Positions 1 to 6,231 of a DNA stretch of 8,258 nucleotides are shown one piece after another (the first letter of the stretch is position 1; every line of letters begins with the position of its first letter). A program made the position numbers and the translations under genes. Origin of the DNA: Dehalococcoidia bacterium (lineage in GTDB: Bacteria > Chloroflexota > Dehalococcoidia > UBA2979); contig JASLOV010000040.1 in the NCBI GenBank assembly GCA_030745285.1, positions 1 through 8,258 on the forward strand, given 5' to 3'. The notes beneath the pieces were generated by a model, which saw nothing but the letters and a program-made list of their open reading frames with translations, made no database searches and was not told the origin of the DNA.

Positions 1-609
1 GGCCAGGGGCAGTACGTGGACATCGCGATGTCGGAGGGGGTGCTGGCCCTGCTGGCGCCGTTCGCCGGCGGCGTACTCGGTGGCGGCGCCGCGCCGGGGC
101 CGGGAGAGTCGAGGATCGCCGGCGGGGTCCCCCACTACGACACGTACGAGACGGCCGATGGCCGCTGGCTCGCCCTCGGCGCGAACGAGCCGCACTTCTG
201 GGAGGCGCTCTGCGACACCGTCGGCCGGCCGGACTTCAAGCCCTTCCAGTACGACGAGGCGCACCATCCCGAGATCCGCGCGCACCTGGAGCAGACCTTC
301 AAGACGAAGACCCGCGACCAGTGGTTCGAGGAGCTGCGGGAGGTGGACCTCTGCCTCTCGCCGATGCTCGGGCTCGACGAGACGCTGGCGGACCCCCACA
401 CCGTCGCCCGGGACATGGTCGTCGAGGTCGAGGACCGGCACATCGGCACTGTGCGCCACATCGGCGTCGCCCCGAAGTTCTCGGCAACGCCGGGCGCGGT
501 CAGGTCGACGGCGCCACGCCCCGGCGAACACACCGACGACGTGCTCGGAACGCTGGCGATGGACGGGGCGGCGATCGCCGGGCTGAGGGAGCGCGGCATC
601 GTCGCCTGA
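1..609 (+). CDS. CaiB/BaiF family CoA-transferase, racemase-like (5'-truncated)
   Basis: The frame is open from base 1 to the TGA at 607-609, so the 202 visible residues are the C-terminal half of a protein whose start lies outside the window. The family moves CoA between carboxylic acids or, in the alpha-methylacyl-CoA racemase branch, epimerises 2-methylacyl-CoA. Visible marks: GQGQYVDIAM at residues 1-10, with the Asp (residue 7) at the family's catalytic Asp position; GGVPHYDTYETADGRW around 41-56; and ANEPHFW at 61-67. The last resembles the 'GAxEPxF' stretch of racemase-type members. The tail with PRPGEHTDDVL and a final short helix is typical of the family. Racemase versus transferase cannot be settled from this fragment. 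Family membership is secure; the substrate is unknown. Confidence 0.9.
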   Translation, partial: GQGQYVDIAMSEGVLALLAPFAGGVLGGGAAPGPGESRIAGGVPHYDTYETADGRWLALGANEPHFWEALCDTVGRPDFKPFQYDEAHHPEIRAHLEQTFKTKTRDQWFEELREVDLCLSPMLGLDETLADPHTVARDMVVEVEDRHIGTVRHIGVAPKFSATPGAVRSTAPRPGEHTDDVLGTLAMDGAAIAGLRERGIVA

Positions 610-678
610 GCCCCGCAGCGCCGGCCGGCCGGTCCTGCCAGCGGCGACCGGGCCTCGTCGAGGATTCGGTCGATCGAG

Positions 679-684
679 CATAAT
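679..684 (+). promoter_or_regulatory. Possible -10 element upstream of the aldo/keto reductase gene
   Basis: CATAAT stands out as AT-rich within the GC-rich gap 610-724 and lies 40 bases before the ATG at 725. No convincing -35 hexamer lies 16-18 bases upstream. Two 8-bp palindromes with a CGATCG core flank it (670-677 and 704-711). The rest of the 115-base gap shows no gene or T-tailed terminator. Weak, pattern-only call. Confidence 0.2.
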
Positions 685-724
685 CAGCGCCCAACAGACC
701 GGACCGATCGGAGAGTCGTCGCCA

Positions 725-1756
725 ATGCTCGAAGCCGTCCAGCTCGGTAAGAACAGCGGGCTCAGCGTTTCGCAACTCTGCCTCGGAACCATGAACTTCG
801 GAGAGCCCGGCAGAGGCCACCAGGGAGACTGGACGCTCGGCCTGGACGAGGCGCGCCCGATCTTCCAGGCGGCGATCGACCAGGGGCTGTTCTACTTCGA
901 CTGCGCCGACGTCTACGGGCTCGGCGCCTGCGAGCAGGTGGTCGGCCAGCTGTTGCGGGAGCTGCTCCCCCGCGACCAGTACGTGATCGCGACGAAGATC
1001 TCCGGCGCGATGGGGCGCGGCCCCAATCAGCGTGGCCTCTCCCGCAAGCACATCATGGAAGCGGTCGATGTCAGCCTCGAGCGGCTCGGGCTCGACTACA
1101 TCGACCACCTGGTCATTCACAGGCACCCGCAGGGCGTGGTCGGGCACGAGGAGACGCCGATCGAGGAGTCGATGGAGGCGCTGCACGATGTCGTCAAGGC
1201 GGGGAAAGTGCTCTACCTCGGCGGCTCATCGATGTTCGCCTGGCAGTTCGCGGAGCTCCAGTTGACGGCGGAGCTGCACGGCTGGACCAAGTTCGTCTCG
1301 ATGCAGAACCACTACAACCTCGTGTACCGCGAGGAAGAGCGGGAGATGAACCCCTACTGCACGAAGACGGGCGTCGCCCTGATGCCGTGGTCGCCGCTGG
1401 CCCGCGGCACCCTCACCGGCTCCTACAAGGGCGGGTTCGCCGGGGGCGCGACCGACCGCTCCCGCGGCGGCGACCGGGTGCGGACGGAGGGCCTCTACCG
1501 CGGCGCGGCCACCTTCGACATCGCGGACCGGGTGAGCGAAGTCGCGGAGAAGTACGAGAAGGCCCCGGCCCAGATCGCGCTCGCCTGGCTCGTCAACAAG
1601 CCGGAGATCACCAGCCCCGTGGTCGGCGTCTCGAAGATCGAGCAGCTCGATCAGCTGGTCGAGGCGACGGACATCACCCTCGCCGACGAGGACGTCGCCT
1701 ACCTTGAGGAGCTCTACCAGCCGCTGGAGAACCTGCTGTCGATCGGCACGTCATAA
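725..1756 (+). CDS. Aldo/keto reductase, YajO-like
   Basis: The 343-residue product is a complete (beta/alpha)8 NADPH-dependent oxidoreductase of the aldo/keto reductase superfamily, cytosolic, with no signal peptide. The catalytic tetrad is visible: Asp59 and Tyr64 in FDCADVYG, Lys91 in VIATKIS, and His132 in HLVIHR. Cofactor-side motifs include VSMQNHYNLVYREEERE (191-207) and the PWSPLARGTLTG segment (221-232). The C-terminal PVVGVSKIEQLDQL stretch is the usual phosphate-binding region for NADPH. From memory, the overall pattern, including the YREEERE block, is close to E. coli YajO. I give no symbol because orthology is untested. The ATG at 725 is preceded by GGAGAG at 710-715, nine bases upstream. 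It appears to be a single-gene unit. The natural substrate is not shown by the sequence. Confidence 0.95.
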   Translation: MLEAVQLGKNSGLSVSQLCLGTMNFGEPGRGHQGDWTLGLDEARPIFQAAIDQGLFYFDCADVYGLGACEQVVGQLLRELLPRDQYVIATKISGAMGRGPNQRGLSRKHIMEAVDVSLERLGLDYIDHLVIHRHPQGVVGHEETPIEESMEALHDVVKAGKVLYLGGSSMFAWQFAELQLTAELHGWTKFVSMQNHYNLVYREEEREMNPYCTKTGVALMPWSPLARGTLTGSYKGGFAGGATDRSRGGDRVRTEGLYRGAATFDIADRVSEVAEKYEKAPAQIALAWLVNKPEITSPVVGVSKIEQLDQLVEATDITLADEDVAYLEELYQPLENLLSIGTS

Positions 1757-1799
1757 TTCACGACCGGCGCCGCGCGCCCGGGCTCCGTGATCGCAACGA

Positions 1800-1831
1800 T
1801 GCGCGTTCGGCGCACCCCCGGTGCGGAATCG
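1800..1831 (+). other. GC-rich hairpins between the reductase and lipoprotein genes
   Basis: Two mutually exclusive stems can form: TGCGC/GCGCA (1800-1804 with 1810-1814) and CGCACC/GGTGCG (1811-1816 with 1820-1825). There is no T-run after either, so an intrinsic terminator is not supported. In a GC-rich gap such stems can arise by chance. Nothing else is recognisable in the 1757-1890 gap except the lipoprotein Shine-Dalgarno (GAGAGAG, about 1877-1883). Confidence 0.2.
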
Positions 1832-1890
1832 TAGCGGATCGCGGGCTCTCCTCGATGCCCCGGCCAACACGGGTGTGAGAGAGTTTTCGC

Positions 1891-2403
1891 ATGTCCATCA
1901 GTCGAGGAACGCCGCTGGCTGTGCTCCTCCTGGCGGCAGCGACCCTGCTCGCCGCCTGCGAGTCGTCAAACGCCCCGACGCCGGCCACCGCAGGTCCAGC
2001 GGCCGAGCCTGCCGCTGCACGACCAGCGACCGAACGGGCGAGCGTCGCGGCGACCGAGCCGGCGGCCCGTGAGAGCCGGCAGGCCGCCGCGGGCAACGGC
2101 CGCCGCGGTCCGGACGTCCCCTCGCCGGCGGAGCGGGACCAGCTCCCCTCGTGCGACGGCGCCGCCTTCAACGTCGCCCCCGTCGACCTCGCGCAGTTGA
2201 GCGAGATCACTCCGCTGGGCAACCTCGCCCCGCCCGACCACACCACGCCGACGGAGCACACCTACCTGCACTTCGCGGACGCCCAGGAGCGCACGACCAC
2301 GCTGTACCCGCTCCAGGCGCCCGCGGACATCACGCTGCTGCTGGTCAGGTCCTCGGAAGGCTTCCAAGACCCGGAGGACCACTCCATCGCGTTCGCGCTC
2401 TGA
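1891..2403 (+). CDS. Lipoprotein, N-terminal part up to the in-frame TGA
   Basis: This 170-residue frame starts at an ATG seven bases after GAGAGAG. Residues 1-22 form a lipoprotein signal peptide: Arg5, a hydrophobic core, and the lipobox LAAC with the lipidated cysteine at residue 23. Residues 24 to about 90 are a low-complexity Ala/Pro/Thr/Glu linker, common in surface lipoproteins. The folded part begins around LPSCDGAAFNVAPVDLAQL and includes LGNLAPPDHTTPTEHTYLHF, then a strand-rich region that ends abruptly at SIAFAL. The abrupt end inside what looks like a domain suggests it is not the natural C-terminus. If translated alone, it would be an anchored fragment lacking most of its domain. 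See the whole-locus entry. Confidence 0.6.
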   Translation: MSISRGTPLAVLLLAAATLLAACESSNAPTPATAGPAAEPAAARPATERASVAATEPAARESRQAAAGNGRRGPDVPSPAERDQLPSCDGAAFNVAPVDLAQLSEITPLGNLAPPDHTTPTEHTYLHFADAQERTTTLYPLQAPADITLLLVRSSEGFQDPEDHSIAFAL

Positions 2404-2409
2404 AAGGAC

Positions 2410-3045
2410 GTGTACGGCTACTTCAATCACGTGAAGTTCCTGGCGGACGAGGTCTCCGTGTTGCTGACAGCCGTCGACTGCGCGAGCTATGCCGATCAGG
2501 GCGCAGGTAGCTGCGAGAGGCAGGTCTTTGCGCCCATCACGGCGGGCATGGTGATCGGGCAGATCGGCCGCCTCCAGGGCAACTTTGATTTCGGGACGCT
2601 GGATATGCGCGTGACGCACGCCTTCGCCAACCCGGACCGCTACGAGTACGCGCGCACCCCGCACATCGTCTGCCCCTACGACTACTACGAGGGCGACCTC
2701 AAGCGGGAGCTCTACTCACTGCTGCCGCGCACCGAGGAGCCGCGCTGCGGCGTCGCCACCATCGACGCCCCCGGCACGCTGCAGGGCGTCTGGTTCGGGC
2801 CCGGAAGTGACGTGGTCGTCGGCTGGGAGCGGCACCTCTCGTTCGTGCCCGACAACTACGACCCGACGACCCTGGTGATCGCCGCCGGAGGCACATTCAC
2901 AGAGCCGGGGCGCATCGAGTTCACGCCGGCGAGCGGCGGCACGATCAACCGCGCGTTCGCGGACGTGACCGCGGATGGGGCGCTCTACTGCTACGAGCGC
3001 GACGGCAGCGGCCGGCACGAGCGGGTGCAGAACCCCGACCTCTGA
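2410..3045 (+). CDS. C-terminal part of the interrupted lipoprotein, conserved hypothetical
   Basis: The frame is open from base 2404, directly after the TGA. The first possible start is GTG at 2410, giving 211 residues. AAAGGA (2403-2408) sits only one base from that GTG, too close to be a good Shine-Dalgarno, so independent initiation is doubtful. There is no signal peptide. Visible blocks: VYGYFNHVKFL at the N-terminus, FDFGTLDMRVTHAF, HIVCPYDYYEGDL, PRCGVATIDAPGTLQGVWF, HLSFVPDNYDPTTLVIAAGG and FADVTADGALYCYE. I recall this order of blocks from uncharacterised bacterial proteins but cannot name a function. The last residues, RHERVQNPDL, do not fit; the expected continuation lies in another frame after 3048. 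Best treated as part of the interrupted gene. Confidence 0.5.
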   Translation: MYGYFNHVKFLADEVSVLLTAVDCASYADQGAGSCERQVFAPITAGMVIGQIGRLQGNFDFGTLDMRVTHAFANPDRYEYARTPHIVCPYDYYEGDLKRELYSLLPRTEEPRCGVATIDAPGTLQGVWFGPGSDVVVGWERHLSFVPDNYDPTTLVIAAGGTFTEPGRIEFTPASGGTINRAFADVTADGALYCYERDGSGRHERVQNPDL

Positions 3046-3211
3046 GCGGGAGGATACTGGTCCGCCTCGTCAGTGCCGGCGAGTTGCAGATCGAACGTCA
3101 GGCCGGCCGCTGCGACGCCGCCGACGCCTTCGCGACGCCAACCACCTACTTCCGGTAGACCGGCCCCGCGCACGAGCGCGAGCGGTTCGCCGGCGGCGCT
3201 GCCCGCCGTAG

Positions 3212-3217
3212 TACACT
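3212..3217 (+). promoter_or_regulatory. Possible -10 element for the ThDP-enzyme gene
   Basis: TACACT matches four of six bases of TATAAT and lies 67 bases upstream of the ATG at 3285. The nearest -35-like hexamer (TTCGCC, 3186-3191) is 20 bases away, which is too far to be convincing. The rest of 3159-3284 is GC-rich with no gene seen. Confidence 0.2.
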
Positions 3218-3284
3218 GCCGCCGCCGCAGCGACTCGCCGGCGCCCCACGTCCCCTCCCCGAGGGCCAGCTCACGGAGATTGTC

Positions 3285-4958
3285 ATGAACGTCACGGCCG
3301 AAGTGGGCATCGCCCACATCCTCAAGGCGGAGGGCATCGAGTTCGTCTCCACCTTTCCCACCAACGGCGTCAACAACGCGCTCGGCCCGGAGGGCGTGCG
3401 GCTGGTGATGATGCGCGACGATCGCTACGCGATCGCCGTGGCCGACGCCTACTCCCGGGTGAACAACGGCGAGAAGATCGGCGTCGCCACGGTGATGGGG
3501 GGTGTGAACTCCGCCGGGCTGCAGGTGGCGTATGCCGGGCTGGCCCAGGCCTTCGAGGACGGCTCGCCGATGCTGGTGCTCACCGACGGCGTGCCGAGCG
3601 GGGCCACTCAGAACGCCCACTTCGACCCGATCGAGGCGCTGCGCCACGTCACGAAGTGGGCAGCGCGCGTCGATACCCCAGCCCGCACCCCGCAGTTCAT
3701 GCGCCGGGCCTTCACCCTGCTGCGCACGGGGCGTCCGGGGCCGGTGCTGCTGGCGGTGCCCCGCAACATGGGCGAGTACGACGAGGACTCGCACCCGTAC
3801 GTGCCGGTGAGGGGCTGGCGCTCCGCACCGGACCAGGACGACGTGGCCCGGGCCGCCGAGGTGCTCCGCAACGCTCGCAAGCCGCTGATCTTCGCCGGCG
3901 AAGGCGTGCTCTATGCGGGCGCCTCGACGGAGCTGCTGGCACTCGCCGAACTGACCCAGGCGCCGGTGCTGACCACGCTGAAGGCCAAGGGCGCCTTCCC
4001 GGAGACCCATCCGCTTTCGCTCGGCGTGCGCGGCGGCCCGGCCTCGACCTTCCTCGAAGAGTGCGATGTGCTCTTTGCCGTGGGCGCGAGTCTCTCGCCC
4101 AATCGCTTCAGCCACGCCGTGCCCAACCCCTCCGACAAGGAGGTCGTGCAGTGCGTGGTCGACGAGTGGGACCTCAACAAAATGCTGCCGACCGACCACG
4201 CGGTGATCGGCAACGCTCGACTGACGCTGGCGGCCCTGAACGAGCAGCTTGGCGGTGGTAATAGCAGCAACGGCAGCAACCGCGACCCCGCGTTTTCCGG
4301 TCAGATCGAGAGCGAGAAGGCGGCCTTCGACGCCGAATACGCGGTGCACCTGGGGTCGAGCGAGCAGCCGATCAACCCCTATCGGGTCTACGCCGGCCTG
4401 CAGCAGGTGCTCGATCCCGAGAACTCGTTCGTGACCCACGAATCGGGCAACACGCGCGACCAGCTCAGCACGACCTACCGCACCAGCATCCCGCGTGGAT
4501 TCCTGGGCTGGGGCAACGTCTCGACGCTGGGTTTCAGTTTCGGCGCCGTCGTGGCCGCGAAGCTCGCCTTCCCGCAGCGGCAGTGCGTCGCCGTGAGCGG
4601 CGACGCCGGCGTCGGCTACATGCTGGGCAACCTGGAGTCGGCCGTCCGCAACGAGCTGGGCGTCACCGTCTTGCACATCAGCAACGGCGGATTTGGCGGC
4701 TACGGCCCGGGCTTCTGGGGCACCGGCCACGACCCGTACACCCACGAGGTGATGGACCACACACAGATCGATATGTCGCAGGCGGTCTCGAACCTGGGCT
4801 ACCACTCGGAGCGGATCGACGACCCGGCCGAGGTCGAGCCGGCGCTACAGCGCGCCCTCGAACGCAACAAGCAGGGTCAGCCCGCGTACATCGAGTTCAT
4901 TTGCAGCCAGTTCCCGGTCTACGGGGGCTGGGTGACGGACCCCTCAGCGAACCGCTAG
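3285..4958 (+). CDS. Thiamine diphosphate-dependent enzyme, acetolactate synthase/decarboxylase-like
   Basis: The 557-residue cytosolic protein has the three-domain plan of the acetolactate synthase/benzoylformate decarboxylase family: Pyr domain (about 1-175), central domain (about 185-320), and PP domain (about 360-550). A Gly/Asn/Ser-rich linker at 323-333 joins the last two. The ThDP/Mg motif is GDA at 439-441, then 25 residues to Asn467 in ISNGGFGGYG, matching the GDG-x(24-27)-N spacing with Ala for the third Gly. In the Pyr domain the family's 'RHEQ' block is RDDR (44-47), so the position of the proton-relay Glu holds Asp46. The 'GVPG' loop is replaced by TFPTNGVNN (23-31). GGAG at 3275-3278, six bases before the ATG, fixes the start. 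Such enzymes cleave or form C-C bonds next to a carbonyl. The substrate is unknown, and the change at 46 makes borrowing a function from relatives risky. The stop overlaps the convergent dehydrogenase stop. Confidence 0.9.
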   Translation: MNVTAEVGIAHILKAEGIEFVSTFPTNGVNNALGPEGVRLVMMRDDRYAIAVADAYSRVNNGEKIGVATVMGGVNSAGLQVAYAGLAQAFEDGSPMLVLTDGVPSGATQNAHFDPIEALRHVTKWAARVDTPARTPQFMRRAFTLLRTGRPGPVLLAVPRNMGEYDEDSHPYVPVRGWRSAPDQDDVARAAEVLRNARKPLIFAGEGVLYAGASTELLALAELTQAPVLTTLKAKGAFPETHPLSLGVRGGPASTFLEECDVLFAVGASLSPNRFSHAVPNPSDKEVVQCVVDEWDLNKMLPTDHAVIGNARLTLAALNEQLGGGNSSNGSNRDPAFSGQIESEKAAFDAEYAVHLGSSEQPINPYRVYAGLQQVLDPENSFVTHESGNTRDQLSTTYRTSIPRGFLGWGNVSTLGFSFGAVVAAKLAFPQRQCVAVSGDAGVGYMLGNLESAVRNELGVTVLHISNGGFGGYGPGFWGTGHDPYTHEVMDHTQIDMSQAVSNLGYHSERIDDPAEVEPALQRALERNKQGQPAYIEFICSQFPVYGGWVTDPSANR

Positions 4959-6193
4959 TCGAGCCCGATCACCTTGCGGGCGCCGACCAGCGAGAGCACC
5001 TCGTTGGTACCGTCCTCGATCGTCGAGGCGCGCGCGTCGCGGAAGATCTTCTCGACGGCGGACGGCTTCGTGAGCCCGTACCCGCCGTGCAGCTGGATGG
5101 CGTCGCTGGCCACCTCGAAGGCGGTCTGCGTGCAGAAAACCTTGGCGGCGATCGAGTACTGGATGCCGCCGGCGCCCGCGGCGGCGCGAGCGGCCACCGC
5201 CCGCGAGAGCTGACGCGCGGCCTCGACCTTCGTGAACATCTCGAAGAGCCGCTTCTGCACGAGCTGGTGCTGGACGATGGGCTTGCCACCCTGCAGCCGC
5301 TGCTTCGCGTAGACCAGCGCCTCGTCGAAGGCAGCGCGTGCAACGCCCGTGAAGGTGGAGCTCATGCCCGCGTTCGCCCCGGCCAGGACCCCCTCGAGGA
5401 CGGCGTCGTACGTGTCGGGCATGACCAGCATGTAGTCGCGAGGCAGCCGCACGTCGTCGAAGAAGATCTCGCCCTGGTTGAGGGCGCGCTGCCCCAGCTT
5501 GTCCAGCGGCTTGCCCCGCGAGACGCCCGGGAGGTCGAGCGGGATGAACGCGACGCCGCCGCCCGCCATCCCCCGCGACGGTTCGACGCCGAGGAAGGCC
5601 AGCGCGTGGGTGGCGATGGTGCCGTTGGAAACCCACGCCGACTTCTGACCCGAGATCACCCACTCGTCACCATCGAGGCGGGCCTTCAGTTCGTGCGTGA
5701 TCTCGGGGTCAGTGAACTCCTCGCCGCCCATGTTCAGCGTATCGGAGCCGTGCATCGGCTCCGTGATCGCCCAGCAGCCGACGTAACGAACCTCCGTGTC
5801 AGCGACGTAGGGCTTCACGAACTTCTCGATCAGCTCCTGGTTGCCGCTCATCGCGGCCCACCGGAAGGGGAAGCCAGCGACGCCAACGGCGATGGAGAAG
5901 TCCGCGCTCGCCCAGCCCAGCTCTTCGGCGAAGATGTGGGCCTCGATCGGGCTCATCGGCGGGCTGCCGCCCAGCGCCTCCGGGAAGCCGCGAGCGTGGT
6001 AGCCGAGGCCGTACATCTGGCGCATCACGTCCCAGAACGGCGAGCCGGGTGCGATCACATCAGCCGGATCGGCGAACCCGTCCAGCTCCGCGGCGGCCGG
6101 TCGCACGACCTCAACGCCGAACTGGTGGATCTCGCGGCGGAAGGCCTCTTCCTCCGGCGTGCAGGCGGGACTGGTCGCGGTCTCCATCGTCAT
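4955..6193 (-). CDS. Acyl-CoA dehydrogenase family protein
   Basis: The 412-residue flavoprotein has the standard acyl-CoA dehydrogenase length and layout: N-terminal helical domain, central beta domain and C-terminal helical domain. It would oxidise an acyl-CoA at C2-C3 with FAD, passing electrons to an electron-transfer flavoprotein. Visible motifs: FAEELGWASADFS (88-100), WAITEPMHGSD (141-151) and ISGQKSAWVSN (180-190) for FAD and substrate contacts, and QLHGGYG (367-373). The block usually reading 'IYEGTxE' is IEDGTNE (392-398), so the usual catalytic Glu position holds Asp394, with Glu393 just before it. AAGGAG (plus-strand 6200-6205), six bases upstream, supports the ATG at 6193 over the in-frame ATG two codons later. 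It follows the nitroreductase gene by 38 bases on the same strand, so an operon is likely. The family is certain; chain-length or ring substrate is not. Confidence 0.95.
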   Translation of the reverse strand: MTMETATSPACTPEEEAFRREIHQFGVEVVRPAAAELDGFADPADVIAPGSPFWDVMRQMYGLGYHARGFPEALGGSPPMSPIEAHIFAEELGWASADFSIAVGVAGFPFRWAAMSGNQELIEKFVKPYVADTEVRYVGCWAITEPMHGSDTLNMGGEEFTDPEITHELKARLDGDEWVISGQKSAWVSNGTIATHALAFLGVEPSRGMAGGGVAFIPLDLPGVSRGKPLDKLGQRALNQGEIFFDDVRLPRDYMLVMPDTYDAVLEGVLAGANAGMSSTFTGVARAAFDEALVYAKQRLQGGKPIVQHQLVQKRLFEMFTKVEAARQLSRAVAARAAAGAGGIQYSIAAKVFCTQTAFEVASDAIQLHGGYGLTKPSAVEKIFRDARASTIEDGTNEVLSLVGARKVIGLD

Positions 6194-6199
6194 CGTTCG

Positions 6200-6205
6200 C
6201 TCCTT
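6200..6205 (-). promoter_or_regulatory. Strong Shine-Dalgarno for the acyl-CoA dehydrogenase gene
   Basis: Read on the minus strand, AAGGAG lies six bases before the ATG at 6193. It decides between that ATG and the nearby in-frame ATG at 6187. It sits inside the 38-base gap after the nitroreductase stop, so the downstream gene can be translated independently within one transcript. Confidence 0.7.
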
Positions 6206-6231
6206 GTTCTGCGTGCCGGTCCGGCGCTCGC

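Larger units (their letters stand above)
1891..3158 (+). pseudogene. Interrupted lipoprotein gene with a degenerate M23-like domain (in-frame TGA plus 3' frameshift)
   Basis: I read this as one gene with two interruptions. The first frame (1891-2403) and the following one (2404-3045) are in the same phase, separated only by the TGA at 2401-2403. The fold looks continuous across it: PLQAPADITLLLV and DHSIAFAL before the TGA, KDVYGYFNHVKFL after it, resembling the barrel strands of M23/LytM-like domains. After the TGA at 3043-3045, a different frame (bases 3048-3158) encodes GRILVRLVSAGELQIERQ, a short Cys-containing stretch, then TPTTYFR and TAG. This reads as a natural C-terminal strand pair and has mostly G/C third positions. 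The intact product would be about 420 residues, exported and lipid-anchored. Sequencing or assembly error is an alternative to true decay. The family appears uncharacterised; the M23-like label is tentative because zinc ligands are not evident. Confidence 0.6.

Noticed and set aside
500..1186. Minus-strand open frame opposite the CoA-transferase end and reductase start
   Set aside because: It is antisense to two solid genes and has no recognisable domain or ribosome binding site.
2401..2445. Selenocysteine insertion at the in-frame TGA
   Set aside because: The possible stem after the TGA is short, with a large loop and a bulge, and I know of no selenoprotein in this family. Kept only as an alternative to be tested, not annotated.
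2991..4805. A 604-codon open frame on the minus strand
   Set aside because: It lies antisense to the clearly recognisable ThDP-enzyme gene. Its peptide is His/Arg/Ala/Val-rich with no family motif, as expected when a GC-rich gene leaves the opposite strand without stops.
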